DNA of 39,677 bases from Microvirga calopogonii. Lineage in GTDB: Bacteria > Pseudomonadota > Alphaproteobacteria > Rhizobiales > Beijerinckiaceae. Below are positions 24,598-32,973 of this stretch, piece after piece. The DNA is taken from positions 1 through 39,677 of the forward strand of contig NZ_QDGA01000044.1 of the NCBI RefSeq assembly GCF_003347665.1, given 5' to 3'. The notes beneath the pieces are model-generated. The model did no database searches and had not been told where the DNA came from. It was given only the letters and a program-made list of their open reading frames with translations. Made by a program: the position numbers and the translations under genes. Position 1 is the stretch's first letter, and each line of letters begins with the position of its first letter.

Positions 24598-26544
24598 ATG
24601 GATATCCGCCGCCTTTCAGCGGGGTCGGGAGCTCGCGCGATCCGATCCTTCGCTAACGACACCCGGGGCAATGTCGCTCTGCTTTTTGCCCTCACTCTTC
24701 CCGTCCTCATCCCGGCGGCTGGAGTCGCCTATGACTATTCTCGTATTTCCGCCCTTCACAACGATCTGCAGGGGGCGGTTGACTCAATCAGCCAGACGAT
24801 GACCCAGCGGATCAATGCCTGCCTTGACACCATCCGTACCGACAACGGTGCTGGCGGGTACACCCTCGACAACGGATGCCTCAACGCGGGCCAGTACGGA
24901 GCTGATCGCCGTGCATTCGACCCGCAGTCGGAGGCCGAGAAGCTCCTTGCCTCGAATTTCAGCCAGAAAGGCTTCGACCCAGCCAGCCCCCCCAAGGTTG
25001 TGGGATCGGTCGAGATCGACAAGTATACGGGCCGCTACGTGGTCAACGCCCAGGTCGGGTACAAGTGCGTGTTCATGTCTCTCCTCAAGAAGGATTGCAC
25101 GGTTTCGGCCTCATCTTCTGCCGTGACTTCGAACGCCTTCGCCCAGGCCGACCAGCTGACCCTCACAGGTCCTGCGACCGTCGAAATCTGGGCTGGGCAG
25201 ACCTCGCCTGGACTACCGTTCACTTTGCAGGCGGCCAAAGGCTGGCCCGGCTATACCTATAGCGTGGGTGCGAACATGCCGGCGGGCCTAGGGGTGAACC
25301 CCACCACGGGTCAGGTGAGTGGGCAGGCCCAGGCCATTGGTTGCACTTCGCCGTGCAACGCTCAGACCCTCCCGCCCACCACCTTCGGTGTCACGGACAG
25401 TGGCGATCCTGCTCGGGGCGGCATCAACAAGCAGACGGCGTATCACAATGTCGTCTTCACGCTGATCCACCCTCTCAGCCTCTCTTATACCGGCGACAAC
25501 TTTCAAACGATCGTTGCCTCCGGCCAGTATACGTACACCAAGACACCCGTTCGCTCGGGCGGAAAGGGGCCTTACACCTATTCCTGCTCCGGGCTTCCTG
25601 CGGGTCATCCCAACAACCCGTTCACGTGCGACGCCTCCACTGGCGTGATCAAGGGTCAGCCTCTTCTTACGGCCGGGCAACAGGCGATCGGCGGGACCAT
25701 CACGGTGACGGTTCGTGACGGCCGGGGCCTGACCGCGACCACTCAGATCCCCTACAACTTCAGTCTGCCGGCTCTGTCGGGGCGGGCACTTAAGGTGATT
25801 AAGGGCGAACTCCAGGACGACATCAACGTGGCCGGAGCCTTCGAAGGGACCGGTGGTTGGGGAACCCTACGAGCCTACTGCTCGGGCCTGCCTGCAGGTC
25901 TTGCATGCGCCGGAACAGGCACAGACAGTCGCTTTGACGGCACCGTTTATGGACGCCCGTCAGATAAAAACAGGATGTCTGGATCGTTCAACGTCACGAT
26001 CGTCGACGACACCGAGCGTACGGTTACCTTCCCGGTGTCGTTTTCGTTCAGCCCGAATGACAAGGTCTCGCGCTACGACTGCGGGAATGAGAAATGGATC
26101 GCCTGGGTAGACGTCATCTACAATTCGGTGCACTGCAAGTACGGCTGTGGCTACCAGCGTCGGGTTTACGTTTCATGTGGATCTCAGACGGACCTCAACA
26201 TCATGGGCGCTGGTCCCTATAACGAGGACGTTGGTCCTTATGGCAAAGCGTTAAAGTCGCGGTACATCTCCAAGGCACAAATGGACGACGCGCGCCAGTT
26301 TGCCCGGTCGGAGATGTGTGAGTTCGTCGACTATCACCGCGACGTCTTGTGGGGCGGGCGCCAAGGCTCATTCTGCGGCAGCGTCCAGCTCAACGATGTC
26401 TCGAGCATCGCAGAGTTCAACAATAGCGCTCCTCCTCCCCCCGCGCCGCCCTACTGCGCACATTGGAAGCGGGACAATGGGTGGGGTATGACACGTGCCC
26501 AGGGCGTACAATGTTTCGACGGAAATGGTAATCCCACGAGCTAA
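24598..26544 (+). CDS. TadG-like pilus protein with Ig-like repeats and Cys-rich tail
   Basis: This 648-residue protein starts with a TadE/TadG-type N-terminus: a short cytoplasmic segment ending in DTRGN, then a membrane helix (about 24-42) and a pilin-like helix. From about 195 it carries putative Ig-like modules of the bacterial He_PIG kind, with LTLTGPATVEIWAGQ, LPAGLxxxxxTGxxxG signatures and one module with a GGWG motif. The last ~150 residues hold nine cysteines (YDCGNE, HCKYGCGY, VSCG and others), so disulphide-bonded folding outside the inner membrane is likely. Normal TadG proteins lack such an Ig/Cys-rich region. I infer a surface or tip adhesin-like role. It ends in a strong terminator. 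Confidence 0.82.
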   Translation: MDIRRLSAGSGARAIRSFANDTRGNVALLFALTLPVLIPAAGVAYDYSRISALHNDLQGAVDSISQTMTQRINACLDTIRTDNGAGGYTLDNGCLNAGQYGADRRAFDPQSEAEKLLASNFSQKGFDPASPPKVVGSVEIDKYTGRYVVNAQVGYKCVFMSLLKKDCTVSASSSAVTSNAFAQADQLTLTGPATVEIWAGQTSPGLPFTLQAAKGWPGYTYSVGANMPAGLGVNPTTGQVSGQAQAIGCTSPCNAQTLPPTTFGVTDSGDPARGGINKQTAYHNVVFTLIHPLSLSYTGDNFQTIVASGQYTYTKTPVRSGGKGPYTYSCSGLPAGHPNNPFTCDASTGVIKGQPLLTAGQQAIGGTITVTVRDGRGLTATTQIPYNFSLPALSGRALKVIKGELQDDINVAGAFEGTGGWGTLRAYCSGLPAGLACAGTGTDSRFDGTVYGRPSDKNRMSGSFNVTIVDDTERTVTFPVSFSFSPNDKVSRYDCGNEKWIAWVDVIYNSVHCKYGCGYQRRVYVSCGSQTDLNIMGAGPYNEDVGPYGKALKSRYISKAQMDDARQFARSEMCEFVDYHRDVLWGGRQGSFCGSVQLNDVSSIAEFNNSAPPPPAPPYCAHWKRDNGWGMTRAQGVQCFDGNGNPTS

Positions 26545-26571
26545 GTGATAAGCGAAGGGACACGCAACAGA

Positions 26572-26599
26572 GGGGAGGTCTTCGGACCTCCCCTTTTTT
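26572..26599 (+). terminator. Intrinsic terminator after the first TadG-like gene
   Basis: GGGGAGGTC (26572-26580) pairs with GACCTCCCC (26585-26593) around a TTCG tetraloop, followed by six Ts. Confidence 0.92.
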
Positions 26600-27079
26600 A
26601 TTCGGATAGATCACCCATGGCTTTCGATCATCATGAGCATCAAAGATCCTCTCCGATAATCCTCCGGCGCCGGTCCCAGTTCCACCCTTTGACTTATTCC
26701 TGAACCTCAGTCCTCAACCTGCCAGCCGTCTATTCCATATAACGAAGGCATTCGGGAATCCGAGTGCATGAGGCCAGCAAGAGAATCTTAAAGCTAAAGC
26801 CCAACCATCCAACTCGGTCCGCATGGCCACCCAATATGCGGGGTGCACCGGCGCCCTCCAAAACCGATATGTTATCTCGGCCGATAACGGGAATGAACCA
26901 GAATAAGGGCTGGTCTGAGCAGCTGTCGGCAATTGCTCCGGAAGCGCTTATAATGGAGTCTCAACATGCCGAGAGCCTCTCATTAAGCCGGCTCCGACCC
27001 TGATCCGATGATTGAGGGAAATCCCGCATTTCTTCTCGCGTTGGGATGCCTATCCTCACGGTTGAAAGGAGACATAAGC
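26600..27079. other. Long intergenic region before hchA
   Basis: About 480 bases without a convincing gene. Short frames exist on both strands (for instance 26764-27003 plus, 26714-26932 minus), but they lack ribosome sites and recognisable sequence. The region contains an 18-base dyad at 26871-26888 and a TATAAT at 26949-26954, so it probably holds the hchA-luxR promoter. The in-frame upstream extension of hchA (27008-27079) looks untranslated. Confidence 0.5.
26871..26888. promoter_or_regulatory. Lux-box-sized dyad upstream of hchA-luxR
   Basis: GTTATC-N6-GATAAC is an 18-base dyad with perfect 6-base arms, 60 bases upstream of a TATAAT. LuxR-type regulators bind dyads of about 18-20 bases, and a luxR gene lies in this operon. 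A dyad this short can arise by chance in 500 bases. Confidence 0.35.
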
Positions 27080-27949
27080 ATGAGCATCCTACCCCTGAGC
27101 AAAGAGCCCCAGCCCGACCAGGCCGAGTTCAACGCTTTCTTCCCCTCGAAGTTTTCGCTGAAGCAGTTCACCAGCTCCAAGAGCGATCTGGAAGGCGCCA
27201 CCTATCCGCAGCCCTACCGTGGCACGCGCCGCATCCTCGTGATCGGCACCGACGAGCGCTACGTGAAGATGGAGAACGGTACCCTATTCTCGACCGGAAA
27301 CCACCCGATTGAGACACTGGTGCCGATGTACCACCTGCACGCGGCTGGCTTTGAGTTCGACATCGCCACCGTGTCCGGCAACCCGGTCAAGTTCGAGTTC
27401 TGGGCAATGCCCGACGAAGACGAGGCGATCACCAGTCTTCATCGAGCCTATCTCGAGCAATTCCATAAGCCACTCAAGCTGTCGGATGTCGTCGCTAGCC
27501 TTGGTCCGGACAGCGACTATGTCGCCATCTTCATCCCCGGGGGCCACGGCCCGCTTGCCGGCTTGCCGTTCAGCGAGGACGTTGCGGCGGTGATCCGCTG
27601 GGCATTCGACACCGATCGGCACATCATCTCGATATGTCATGGTCCCGCTGCTTTCCTCGCCTGCGCGCGAGAGGGTGATACTGGCAACTTCCCCTTCAGA
27701 GGCTATACGATCACGGCGTTTCCTGATTCAGCCGATCGCGAGACGCCGGAGATCGGCTACATGCCGGGCCAGCTCACCTGGCATTTCGGCGAGAAGCTGA
27801 AGGCACTTGGTGTCACCATCGCCAATACCGAACCGGACAAGTCGACGCACAAGGACCGGAAGGTGCTAACAGGCGCGAGCCCGTTTGCCGCTAACGAACT
27901 CGGTAAACTTGCCGCCGAAACGCTGCTCGCCGAGGTCACGGAGGGCTGA
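27080..27949 (+). CDS. hchA: Hsp31-type DJ-1/PfpI chaperone/deglycase HchA
   Basis: This 289-residue cytoplasmic protein belongs to the Hsp31 branch of the DJ-1/PfpI family. Hsp31 is a holding chaperone and glyoxalase/deglycase active against methylglyoxal damage. The nucleophile elbow ISICHGPA places Cys186 and His187 almost exactly where E. coli Hsp31 has Cys185 and His186. IFIPGGHGPL and the C-terminal TGASPFAANELGKLAAE segment are also typical. The ATG at 27080 follows AAAGGAGA and gives the family's usual length, so the upstream in-frame start at 27008 is unlikely. The luxR gene follows 2 bases later. Confidence 0.93.
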   Translation: MSILPLSKEPQPDQAEFNAFFPSKFSLKQFTSSKSDLEGATYPQPYRGTRRILVIGTDERYVKMENGTLFSTGNHPIETLVPMYHLHAAGFEFDIATVSGNPVKFEFWAMPDEDEAITSLHRAYLEQFHKPLKLSDVVASLGPDSDYVAIFIPGGHGPLAGLPFSEDVAAVIRWAFDTDRHIISICHGPAAFLACAREGDTGNFPFRGYTITAFPDSADRETPEIGYMPGQLTWHFGEKLKALGVTIANTEPDKSTHKDRKVLTGASPFAANELGKLAAETLLAEVTEG

Positions 27950-27951
27950 CC

Positions 27952-28671
27952 ATGAGCCAGGCGGCGCTTGGTCGAGTGGTCACGACAATCGCCGCAATCG
28001 AGCGGAGCGCGGACATGTCCACGCTCCGCCACGCGGTCCGGGCATTCGCTGTCCCGCTCGGCTACGATCGCTTCGTTCTTTATGCCGCTCCGCCGCCGGG
28101 CGACGGCATCGTCGAGCGGCTTCTGTGGCTGGAGGGCGATTGGTTCGGCGGAGGAGACGAGGCCGACCCCGAAACCTACTTGGCGCGATGTCCCGTCAAC
28201 AGGCACGTGCTGGAGACCGATCATCCGTTCTTCTGGACGAAAACCAGACGGGCGGGTCACGAAACCTATCGAATTGTGCGGCAGCCTCATGGTCCAGGCA
28301 TCCATGGGCTTCAGGTGCCGGTATTCGGTCATGTCGGGCTTGTTGGCGCGGCAAGCTTCGGGGGAATGTCGATCGATAGTTCAACTGATGCACGACTGGC
28401 TCTCACGCTCGTCGCCACGGCCGCCTTTCGGACGGCATTATCGCTAAGCAATTCGAATACATCCCCATCCTCACCAAGCCTGTCCGCCCGTGAGTTGGAG
28501 GTAATTCGGTGGGTCGCCTCCGGTCGGCGCCAGTCCGATATCGCGACACTCCTCGGCCTGTCCGAGCGTACGATCGAGAACCATCTGCGCCGCGTCCGTA
28601 AGCGTCTGGGCGCGGCCAGCACGGCGCAGGCCGTGCACATTCTGGTGCGCGCGGGCGAACTCGAAGCGTAA
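27952..28671 (+). CDS. LuxR-family transcriptional regulator
   Basis: This 239-residue protein has an N-terminal ligand-binding region resembling the autoinducer domain of quorum-sensing LuxR proteins (about 10-165). A C-terminal LuxR/GerE helix-turn-helix follows (about 175-236) with LSARELEVIRWVASGR and LSERTIENHLRRVRKRL. No luxI-type synthase is in the window, so it is a LuxR solo if it senses an acyl-homoserine lactone at all. It is co-transcribed with hchA and may control it or the flanking pilus genes (inference from position). Confidence 0.88.
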   Translation: MSQAALGRVVTTIAAIERSADMSTLRHAVRAFAVPLGYDRFVLYAAPPPGDGIVERLLWLEGDWFGGGDEADPETYLARCPVNRHVLETDHPFFWTKTRRAGHETYRIVRQPHGPGIHGLQVPVFGHVGLVGAASFGGMSIDSSTDARLALTLVATAAFRTALSLSNSNTSPSSPSLSARELEVIRWVASGRRQSDIATLLGLSERTIENHLRRVRKRLGAASTAQAVHILVRAGELEA

Positions 28672-28726
28672 GATTTGGCTCGGACTGGGCTGAGTCGTGG
28701 CCGGAGTATTCGGATACGCTCGAATG

Positions 28727-28757
28727 AAAACGGCGGCACCATCACTGGCGCCGCCGC
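28727..28757 (-). terminator. Terminator of the reverse TadE/TadG operon
   Basis: Read on the minus strand, GGCGGCGCC pairs with GGTGCCGCC (one G-T wobble) around a 6-base loop, followed by TTTTCATT. It lies about 50 bases after the stop at 28806. Confidence 0.75.
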
Positions 28758-28805
28758 AAAGGAGAGTTCAGGTAGATTTGGGTCTACCGCCCGAACCCCG
28801 CGGGT

Positions 28806-30995
28806 TTAGCCGCATCGCCCAGGTCTACACGGCTCTGGTGTTGTTGGTGCCATGTTCGGCCAGGCAACAGTGAACGTCTTCGACAACCCTCTGGAATCAC
28901 GTACCGTAATAGTGAAGTTGTGTGCAGCAAGGTTATCGGAAAAAACGTAGGTTTGTGTTGATGCACTTCCCCCAGTTGCCGAATGATTGCTGGTGATATT
29001 GGTTATCGTAACGGCCTCCGAGAAGATGATCCGAAGTGACTCTCCCGCTGCGCTGGTACTGACGATCGCCACGGTCGACGCCGCTGGAGTGAAATTGTAG
29101 GAGATCGGCTGCGAGCTCGCCTGTCCGGCCGAGTCGTAGATCGTTACCCAGATCGTTCCCGATCCAGCCGCTGACGGCCTGCCTGTCACCCATGCTGTGC
29201 TCCCATCCCAGCCCAAGCTCATGCCAGCCGGGATACCCGACGCTGACGGCGACTTACCACCCCAGCCTCCACTCGAGTACACGTAACGGGTATAGCTCGT
29301 CGTGCAGCAGACAGCGGTGCCAAAGTTTCCATTGGTCGACGTGTAGAGCGGGGGCGGATTGTAGGTGAACCACATCCCGACCGAGACACGCTGCCCAGCA
29401 TCATCACGGATGACCACGGTAATTGGTCCGCTGCCCGGATACGGAGCCGTGCCGTGAATGGCCCACTGCCAGTAGCCGACCAGTTGGGGGTAAATCCCAG
29501 CCGGCCCGGAAACGCTCTCGACCGTCAGATTACCCCAACCTCCCGATGCGGCGACATCGCCTCGGACGTACGAGCCCGCCTGACCAGCTTGGTTGCTCAC
29601 CAGCCATGCATTCAAGGCCGGCGGCTTTACGTTCCAGTACATCTGGAAGGTAAAGGTCTGGTTGTACGAGTCTCTGAACGTGATCGTCCCCCAACCCTCG
29701 CCCAACTGCTGAGGAACGCCATTGACGCTTCCGTCATAAGGGGTTGCCGCGCTGCCAGGACCGCAACCCACACCGGCCGGGAAGCCAGAGCAGGTGACCG
29801 TGATAGTGCCCCAGCCGCCACGTGCGTGGATCCCCATCGCGCCATAAGCGTTGCCCGTACCGTAAAACGAGCCATCACCCCATCCACTAAGCGCCGGCGG
29901 CTTAATATCGTAGACGAAGGCGTCATCCGTCACGACCGTACCGCGGGCATCACGCACAGTGATCGAAACCTGATCGTAGACACCAGGAATCTGCGGGGTG
30001 CCCTCGACAATCCCGGTTGACGCGTTGATCGCCAGGCCTGGAGGCGCGTTCGCCATCGAGTATGTGTAGCCCGGCTTTCCGCCCTGCCGCTGCGGGGCGG
30101 GGCTCTTGAAGTAGGTTCCCACTGTTCCCACGGCACTGGGTACCGTCAAGCGCAGGGTGTGAATGAGATAAATCTGGAATGTCTTCTGGGGACTGGTGTT
30201 TGCGCTCCCTGCCCACAGGTCACTACTGGAGTCCTCGGCCTCAATCGTGACATTGAGCGTCTCGGGATCGCAGGCGCCAGTGGTGCATGTCTCTGTGATC
30301 GCGCCCGACACATCCGCATCAGCGCTGTTCGGAGTAAAGTTCAGACCCGGAGGCAGGGTCGATTTCAAGCGGATCTGGTACGCCGGAATCCCATCTTCCG
30401 CACGCACCGTGAAGCTGTTGAACTCTCCTACTGCGAACTCAGTGACCGCGGGGCCGACAAGCCGTACAAGTCCAGATGCGCACGCGACGCCTGGGTTCTT
30501 ATGAACTGTGACACCTGCCGACGTGGCACCCAGGCTAAACACCGATGGGACGATACCGCCCGAGTCTGAAGCGCCTGGGGTGGCCGCGGCAACGCTGTTC
30601 ACCACACCCCAGAAGCCAGTATTGAAGGAGTAGCGAGCCGTTGCCTTCACGGTGACGAGGTTATCCACGTCGGGCGCGCTTTCCGAATACTGGATCATCT
30701 GCGTCTGACCGTCGACAGACTGGGGCGCCAAGAACTGGCCCATTAGATCCTTGGCACCGCCGGAGGTGTGGAAGTTGCGGACAAACGCGCGATAGCTGCA
30801 GTAGTCCCTTGGGTAAGGAACCAAGTTGTTGACCGCATAGGCAGCTGTCTGAAGCTTTTTGTTCAGAGACGCCAGCGTCGAGACATAGGATCCACCCAAG
30901 TAGATGAAGAGCATCACTGGCAGGATCAGCGCAAACTCAACGGCCACCGACGCCGTGTCTGATTTCAGAATTCTACGGAGATCACGAATGGGCAT
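28806..30995 (-). CDS. Large TadE/TadG-like protein with tandem Ig-like GGWG repeats
   Basis: This 729-residue protein opens with a TadE-type segment: basic start, SVAVEFALILPVMLFI membrane helix (about 16-40) and a pilin-like helix. From about residue 170 it consists of tandem ~90-residue Ig-like modules. The first are He_PIG-like (LPPGLNFTPNSADADVSG and PPGLAINASTGIVEGTPQ). The later ones share GGWG or EGWG motifs (about 395, 445, 500 and 590). The protein is strongly Gly/Ser/Thr-rich and likely exposed on the cell surface. It is the third gene of a reverse operon after a secretin-N-like gene and a tadE-like gene. It resembles the forward TadG-like protein in plan and motif but lacks its Cys-rich tail. 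Confidence 0.82.
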   Translation of the reverse strand: MPIRDLRRILKSDTASVAVEFALILPVMLFIYLGGSYVSTLASLNKKLQTAAYAVNNLVPYPRDYCSYRAFVRNFHTSGGAKDLMGQFLAPQSVDGQTQMIQYSESAPDVDNLVTVKATARYSFNTGFWGVVNSVAAATPGASDSGGIVPSVFSLGATSAGVTVHKNPGVACASGLVRLVGPAVTEFAVGEFNSFTVRAEDGIPAYQIRLKSTLPPGLNFTPNSADADVSGAITETCTTGACDPETLNVTIEAEDSSSDLWAGSANTSPQKTFQIYLIHTLRLTVPSAVGTVGTYFKSPAPQRQGGKPGYTYSMANAPPGLAINASTGIVEGTPQIPGVYDQVSITVRDARGTVVTDDAFVYDIKPPALSGWGDGSFYGTGNAYGAMGIHARGGWGTITVTCSGFPAGVGCGPGSAATPYDGSVNGVPQQLGEGWGTITFRDSYNQTFTFQMYWNVKPPALNAWLVSNQAGQAGSYVRGDVAASGGWGNLTVESVSGPAGIYPQLVGYWQWAIHGTAPYPGSGPITVVIRDDAGQRVSVGMWFTYNPPPLYTSTNGNFGTAVCCTTSYTRYVYSSGGWGGKSPSASGIPAGMSLGWDGSTAWVTGRPSAAGSGTIWVTIYDSAGQASSQPISYNFTPAASTVAIVSTSAAGESLRIIFSEAVTITNITSNHSATGGSASTQTYVFSDNLAAHNFTITVRDSRGLSKTFTVAWPNMAPTTPEPCRPGRCG

Positions 30996-31023
30996 CGGGA
31001 AACTCTTGAGACCGCCGTGAGGC

Positions 31024-31617
31024 TTAATGGATGGCGTTGTTGTATTCAGTGAGAGCCCGCATGCGGAACGCAGACGCGGCCATCACGACACGCTTTCCTG
31101 AGTCCGTTGAAACACCCGGGCCGACCCACGCCAGGTTCGGCACTTCGAGCGCCGCGCGAAGCATCACGATTTTCCCAGGAGTTGCGCCTGACTGATCGGT
31201 GAATGCCCCTCCGTTCACGTTTCCATTTGTGACGAGGGACGGCATAGCGTCGGTCCCGTCTCCCTTCAGTACCCTTAGGTCGAGGAAGAGAGCGCCGGCC
31301 TTGCACTTTGCTTCACCGACCAGAACGAAAGGGGTTTGCTCACACAGACGGTCCTTGAGACAGGACTGGTTGTAGGGAGAGGCAGCTCCAGGAGCCAGTC
31401 CACACAAGGGGCGCCCCTCATACATAAGCTGAGCCACCTTCTCTAAGCCCTTATCCAGCGTAGCGCTCGTCCAGTAGAGCAAGCCTATGTAGATCAGGCC
31501 GAGGATAGACATGAAGAATGGAAGGGCGATCAACGCGAACTCGACCGCAACAGACCCACCTGTTTCTCGAATCATACGGGACGATCTCAGCGATCTCGCC
31601 AATCTTTTCATGGTCAT
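31024..31617 (-). CDS. tadE: TadE-like minor pilin
   Basis: This 197-residue protein has the TadE-family N-terminus: a short basic stretch, then GGSVAVEFALIALPFFMSIL, a membrane helix with the conserved Glu after the processing-like Gly. The C-terminal ~130 residues would be periplasmic, with four cysteines (positions near 91-127). TadE proteins are pseudopilins of the Flp system. AGGAG precedes the ATG. It lies between the secretin-N-like gene (31 bases upstream) and the larger TadG-like gene (28 bases downstream), clearly one operon. Confidence 0.85.
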   Translation of the reverse strand: MTMKRLARSLRSSRMIRETGGSVAVEFALIALPFFMSILGLIYIGLLYWTSATLDKGLEKVAQLMYEGRPLCGLAPGAASPYNQSCLKDRLCEQTPFVLVGEAKCKAGALFLDLRVLKGDGTDAMPSLVTNGNVNGGAFTDQSGATPGKIVMLRAALEVPNLAWVGPGVSTDSGKRVVMAASAFRMRALTEYNNAIH

Positions 31618-31648
31618 GCCTGCTCCTGCTCGCGATGGCTGTCAGTGA

Positions 31649-32335
31649 TCATTGCGCCTCAGCGGAAACCCCTTCCATCTTGGGCGCGGGCCTCGCGGGG
31701 ATGACCTCCATCCCGTCATTGCTTCGGCCTGGACGCGGGCTCGACCCGGAGGGTTTTGCCGGCGGGGAGGAAACCGGAGCCGAAGGGGCAACGGCAGGAA
31801 CGGAGGCTGCGACTTGGGCAATCGGGCTTGGAGCCGATCCTGCCGAAGATTGCGCCGCCTGCTGAGCGTTGCTCGTCAACGTGCTGATCTGGCTGCTGAC
31901 CCCGGAGAAGGATCGCTCATCGTCGCCGATGACTGCGATGGGCTGGCACCGCGTATCACACGACACCGTCACCTTATTCGACGTTCCAGACTGGACGCTC
32001 ACTAAAGATTTGCGATCATCACCCACGATAAGGTCGGTCTGAGCGATAATCTCGCTATGCTCATTAAGAATGATCAGATTGGTCTCACCAAAGCTCCTCC
32101 CGGTCACAACAGCCAGGCCGGAGTTGTCGAAATTCACGTGGGCAACGGAGGGGTTACCGATCACGACCGTCCGCATGCCCTCAGGCATCTTCACCAGAAC
32201 CGCGCGGTCCATCGAGGCCCGTAGGGTTGGTCCCAGTGCGGGGACCTCGAGACGGTCCTGGGCCTGAGCCGCCCCGACTGAAACGCAAATCAAAAGTGTG
32301 CTGGCGATGATTCGAGTATTCGCGAGATTTCTCAT
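31649..32335 (-). CDS. Stand-alone pilus/secretin N-terminal-domain protein
   Basis: This 228-residue exported protein has a signal peptide (hydrophobic core about 8-22, AQAQ cleavage) followed by one pilus/secretin N-terminal domain (about 30-105). Its GMRTVVIGNPSVAHV and FGETNLIIL match the same positions of CpaC in this window. There is no secretin channel domain. The rest is a Ser/Ala/Pro-rich low-complexity tail. The start at 32335 is preceded by AAAGG; a longer frame to 32386 would hide the signal. It may dock to or modulate the CpaC secretin (inference). It is the first gene of the reverse TadE/TadG operon. Confidence 0.82.
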   Translation of the reverse strand: MRNLANTRIIASTLLICVSVGAAQAQDRLEVPALGPTLRASMDRAVLVKMPEGMRTVVIGNPSVAHVNFDNSGLAVVTGRSFGETNLIILNEHSEIIAQTDLIVGDDRKSLVSVQSGTSNKVTVSCDTRCQPIAVIGDDERSFSGVSSQISTLTSNAQQAAQSSAGSAPSPIAQVAASVPAVAPSAPVSSPPAKPSGSSPRPGRSNDGMEVIPARPAPKMEGVSAEAQ

Positions 32336-32646
32336 CACTTGGTGCCTTTTTCTCGATGAGGACTGTGGAGGGATCGCCGCTTTCAAGCAGCGATCAAGCT
32401 AAAGCCCTTCTACACGACGAAATATAAGGGGGAAAGGGGAGCAGGAAGGCGGAAATACGAAATGAAACGCTAATCTTCCTTGCATGGGATTCGGCCCAGG
32501 ATTAAAACGAATGGTGAGCCGGTCACAGGAGCCAAGAGCAAACGCTGCGGCGTGACGGCGGCCAACCCAACTATCCCCAGCAGGGAATGATTCCCGTCGA
32601 TAGCGGGTAATGACTCCCCAAAACATCAACAGGACGTCGTAGAACC
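32336..32646. other. Divergent region between the reverse operon and flp
   Basis: About 310 bases with no supported gene. It must hold promoters for the reverse secretin-N/tadE/tadG operon and for flp. Rightward, TTGCAT (32480-32485) and TAAAAC (32503-32508) are 17 bases apart, a weak promoter candidate for flp. Leftward, a near-perfect palindrome lies at 32372-32395. A short AT-poor open frame on the minus strand (32399-32629) is not convincing. Confidence 0.45.
32372..32395. promoter_or_regulatory. Near-perfect palindrome upstream of the reverse operon
   Basis: The arms GATCGCCGCTT and AAGCAGCGATC pair at 10 of 11 positions around a 2-base centre. It lies 37 bases upstream of the reverse operon's first start codon, where an operator or leader hairpin would act. 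Confidence 0.45.
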
Positions 32647-32859
32647 ATGAAGAACATCATCTCGTGCACCGCCGCTGCCACGAAGCGTCTCGTCAAGGAC
32701 GAGGATGGCTCCGCCATCATGGAATATGGCCTTCTCGCAGGCCTCATTGCCGTCGTGGCTATCGGTGCTGTCACCACCATGGGCTCGCAGCTCAAGACCG
32801 TGTTCACCAACATCGGCACGGCACTGACCACGGCAACCGGCAACATGAAGGCCAGCTAA
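32647..32859 (+). CDS. flp: Flp/Fap-type pilin
   Basis: This 70-residue protein is the major Flp pilin. The leader ends at DEDG21, with cleavage expected between Gly21 and Ser22. Glu26-Tyr27 give the conserved Glu at +5 of the mature protein. The hydrophobic helix YGLLAGLIAVVAIGAVT follows. The mature pilin would be 49 residues, the usual size. A stem-loop terminator directly downstream separates it from cpaA. Confidence 0.96.
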   Translation: MKNIISCTAAATKRLVKDEDGSAIMEYGLLAGLIAVVAIGAVTTMGSQLKTVFTNIGTALTTATGNMKAS

Positions 32860-32910
32860 TCGGGCCTCTTTACGAATGAAGGCCTTTAACTAGTCTTCGG
32901 CCTCGGATGC

Positions 32911-32946
32911 AAAACCCGGTCTTTGATTAAAGGACCGGGTTTTCTT
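32911..32946 (+). terminator. Terminator between flp and cpaA
   Basis: AAAACCCGGTC-TTT pairs with AAAG-GACCGGGTTTT (one bulged base), followed by CTTT. Most flp transcripts probably end here, keeping pilin expression far above that of the peptidase. Confidence 0.8.
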
Positions 32947-32973
32947 TACCCAAATTTTTTCAGGACCATCGCA

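Noticed and set aside
26764..27003. A 79-residue frame in the gap before hchA
   Set aside because: It starts at GTG without a ribosome site, matches nothing I know, and an overlapping minus-strand frame is equally open.
32399..32629. A minus-strand 76-residue frame in the flp upstream region
   Set aside because: It has no ribosome site or recognisable protein features, and its position overlaps the expected promoters.
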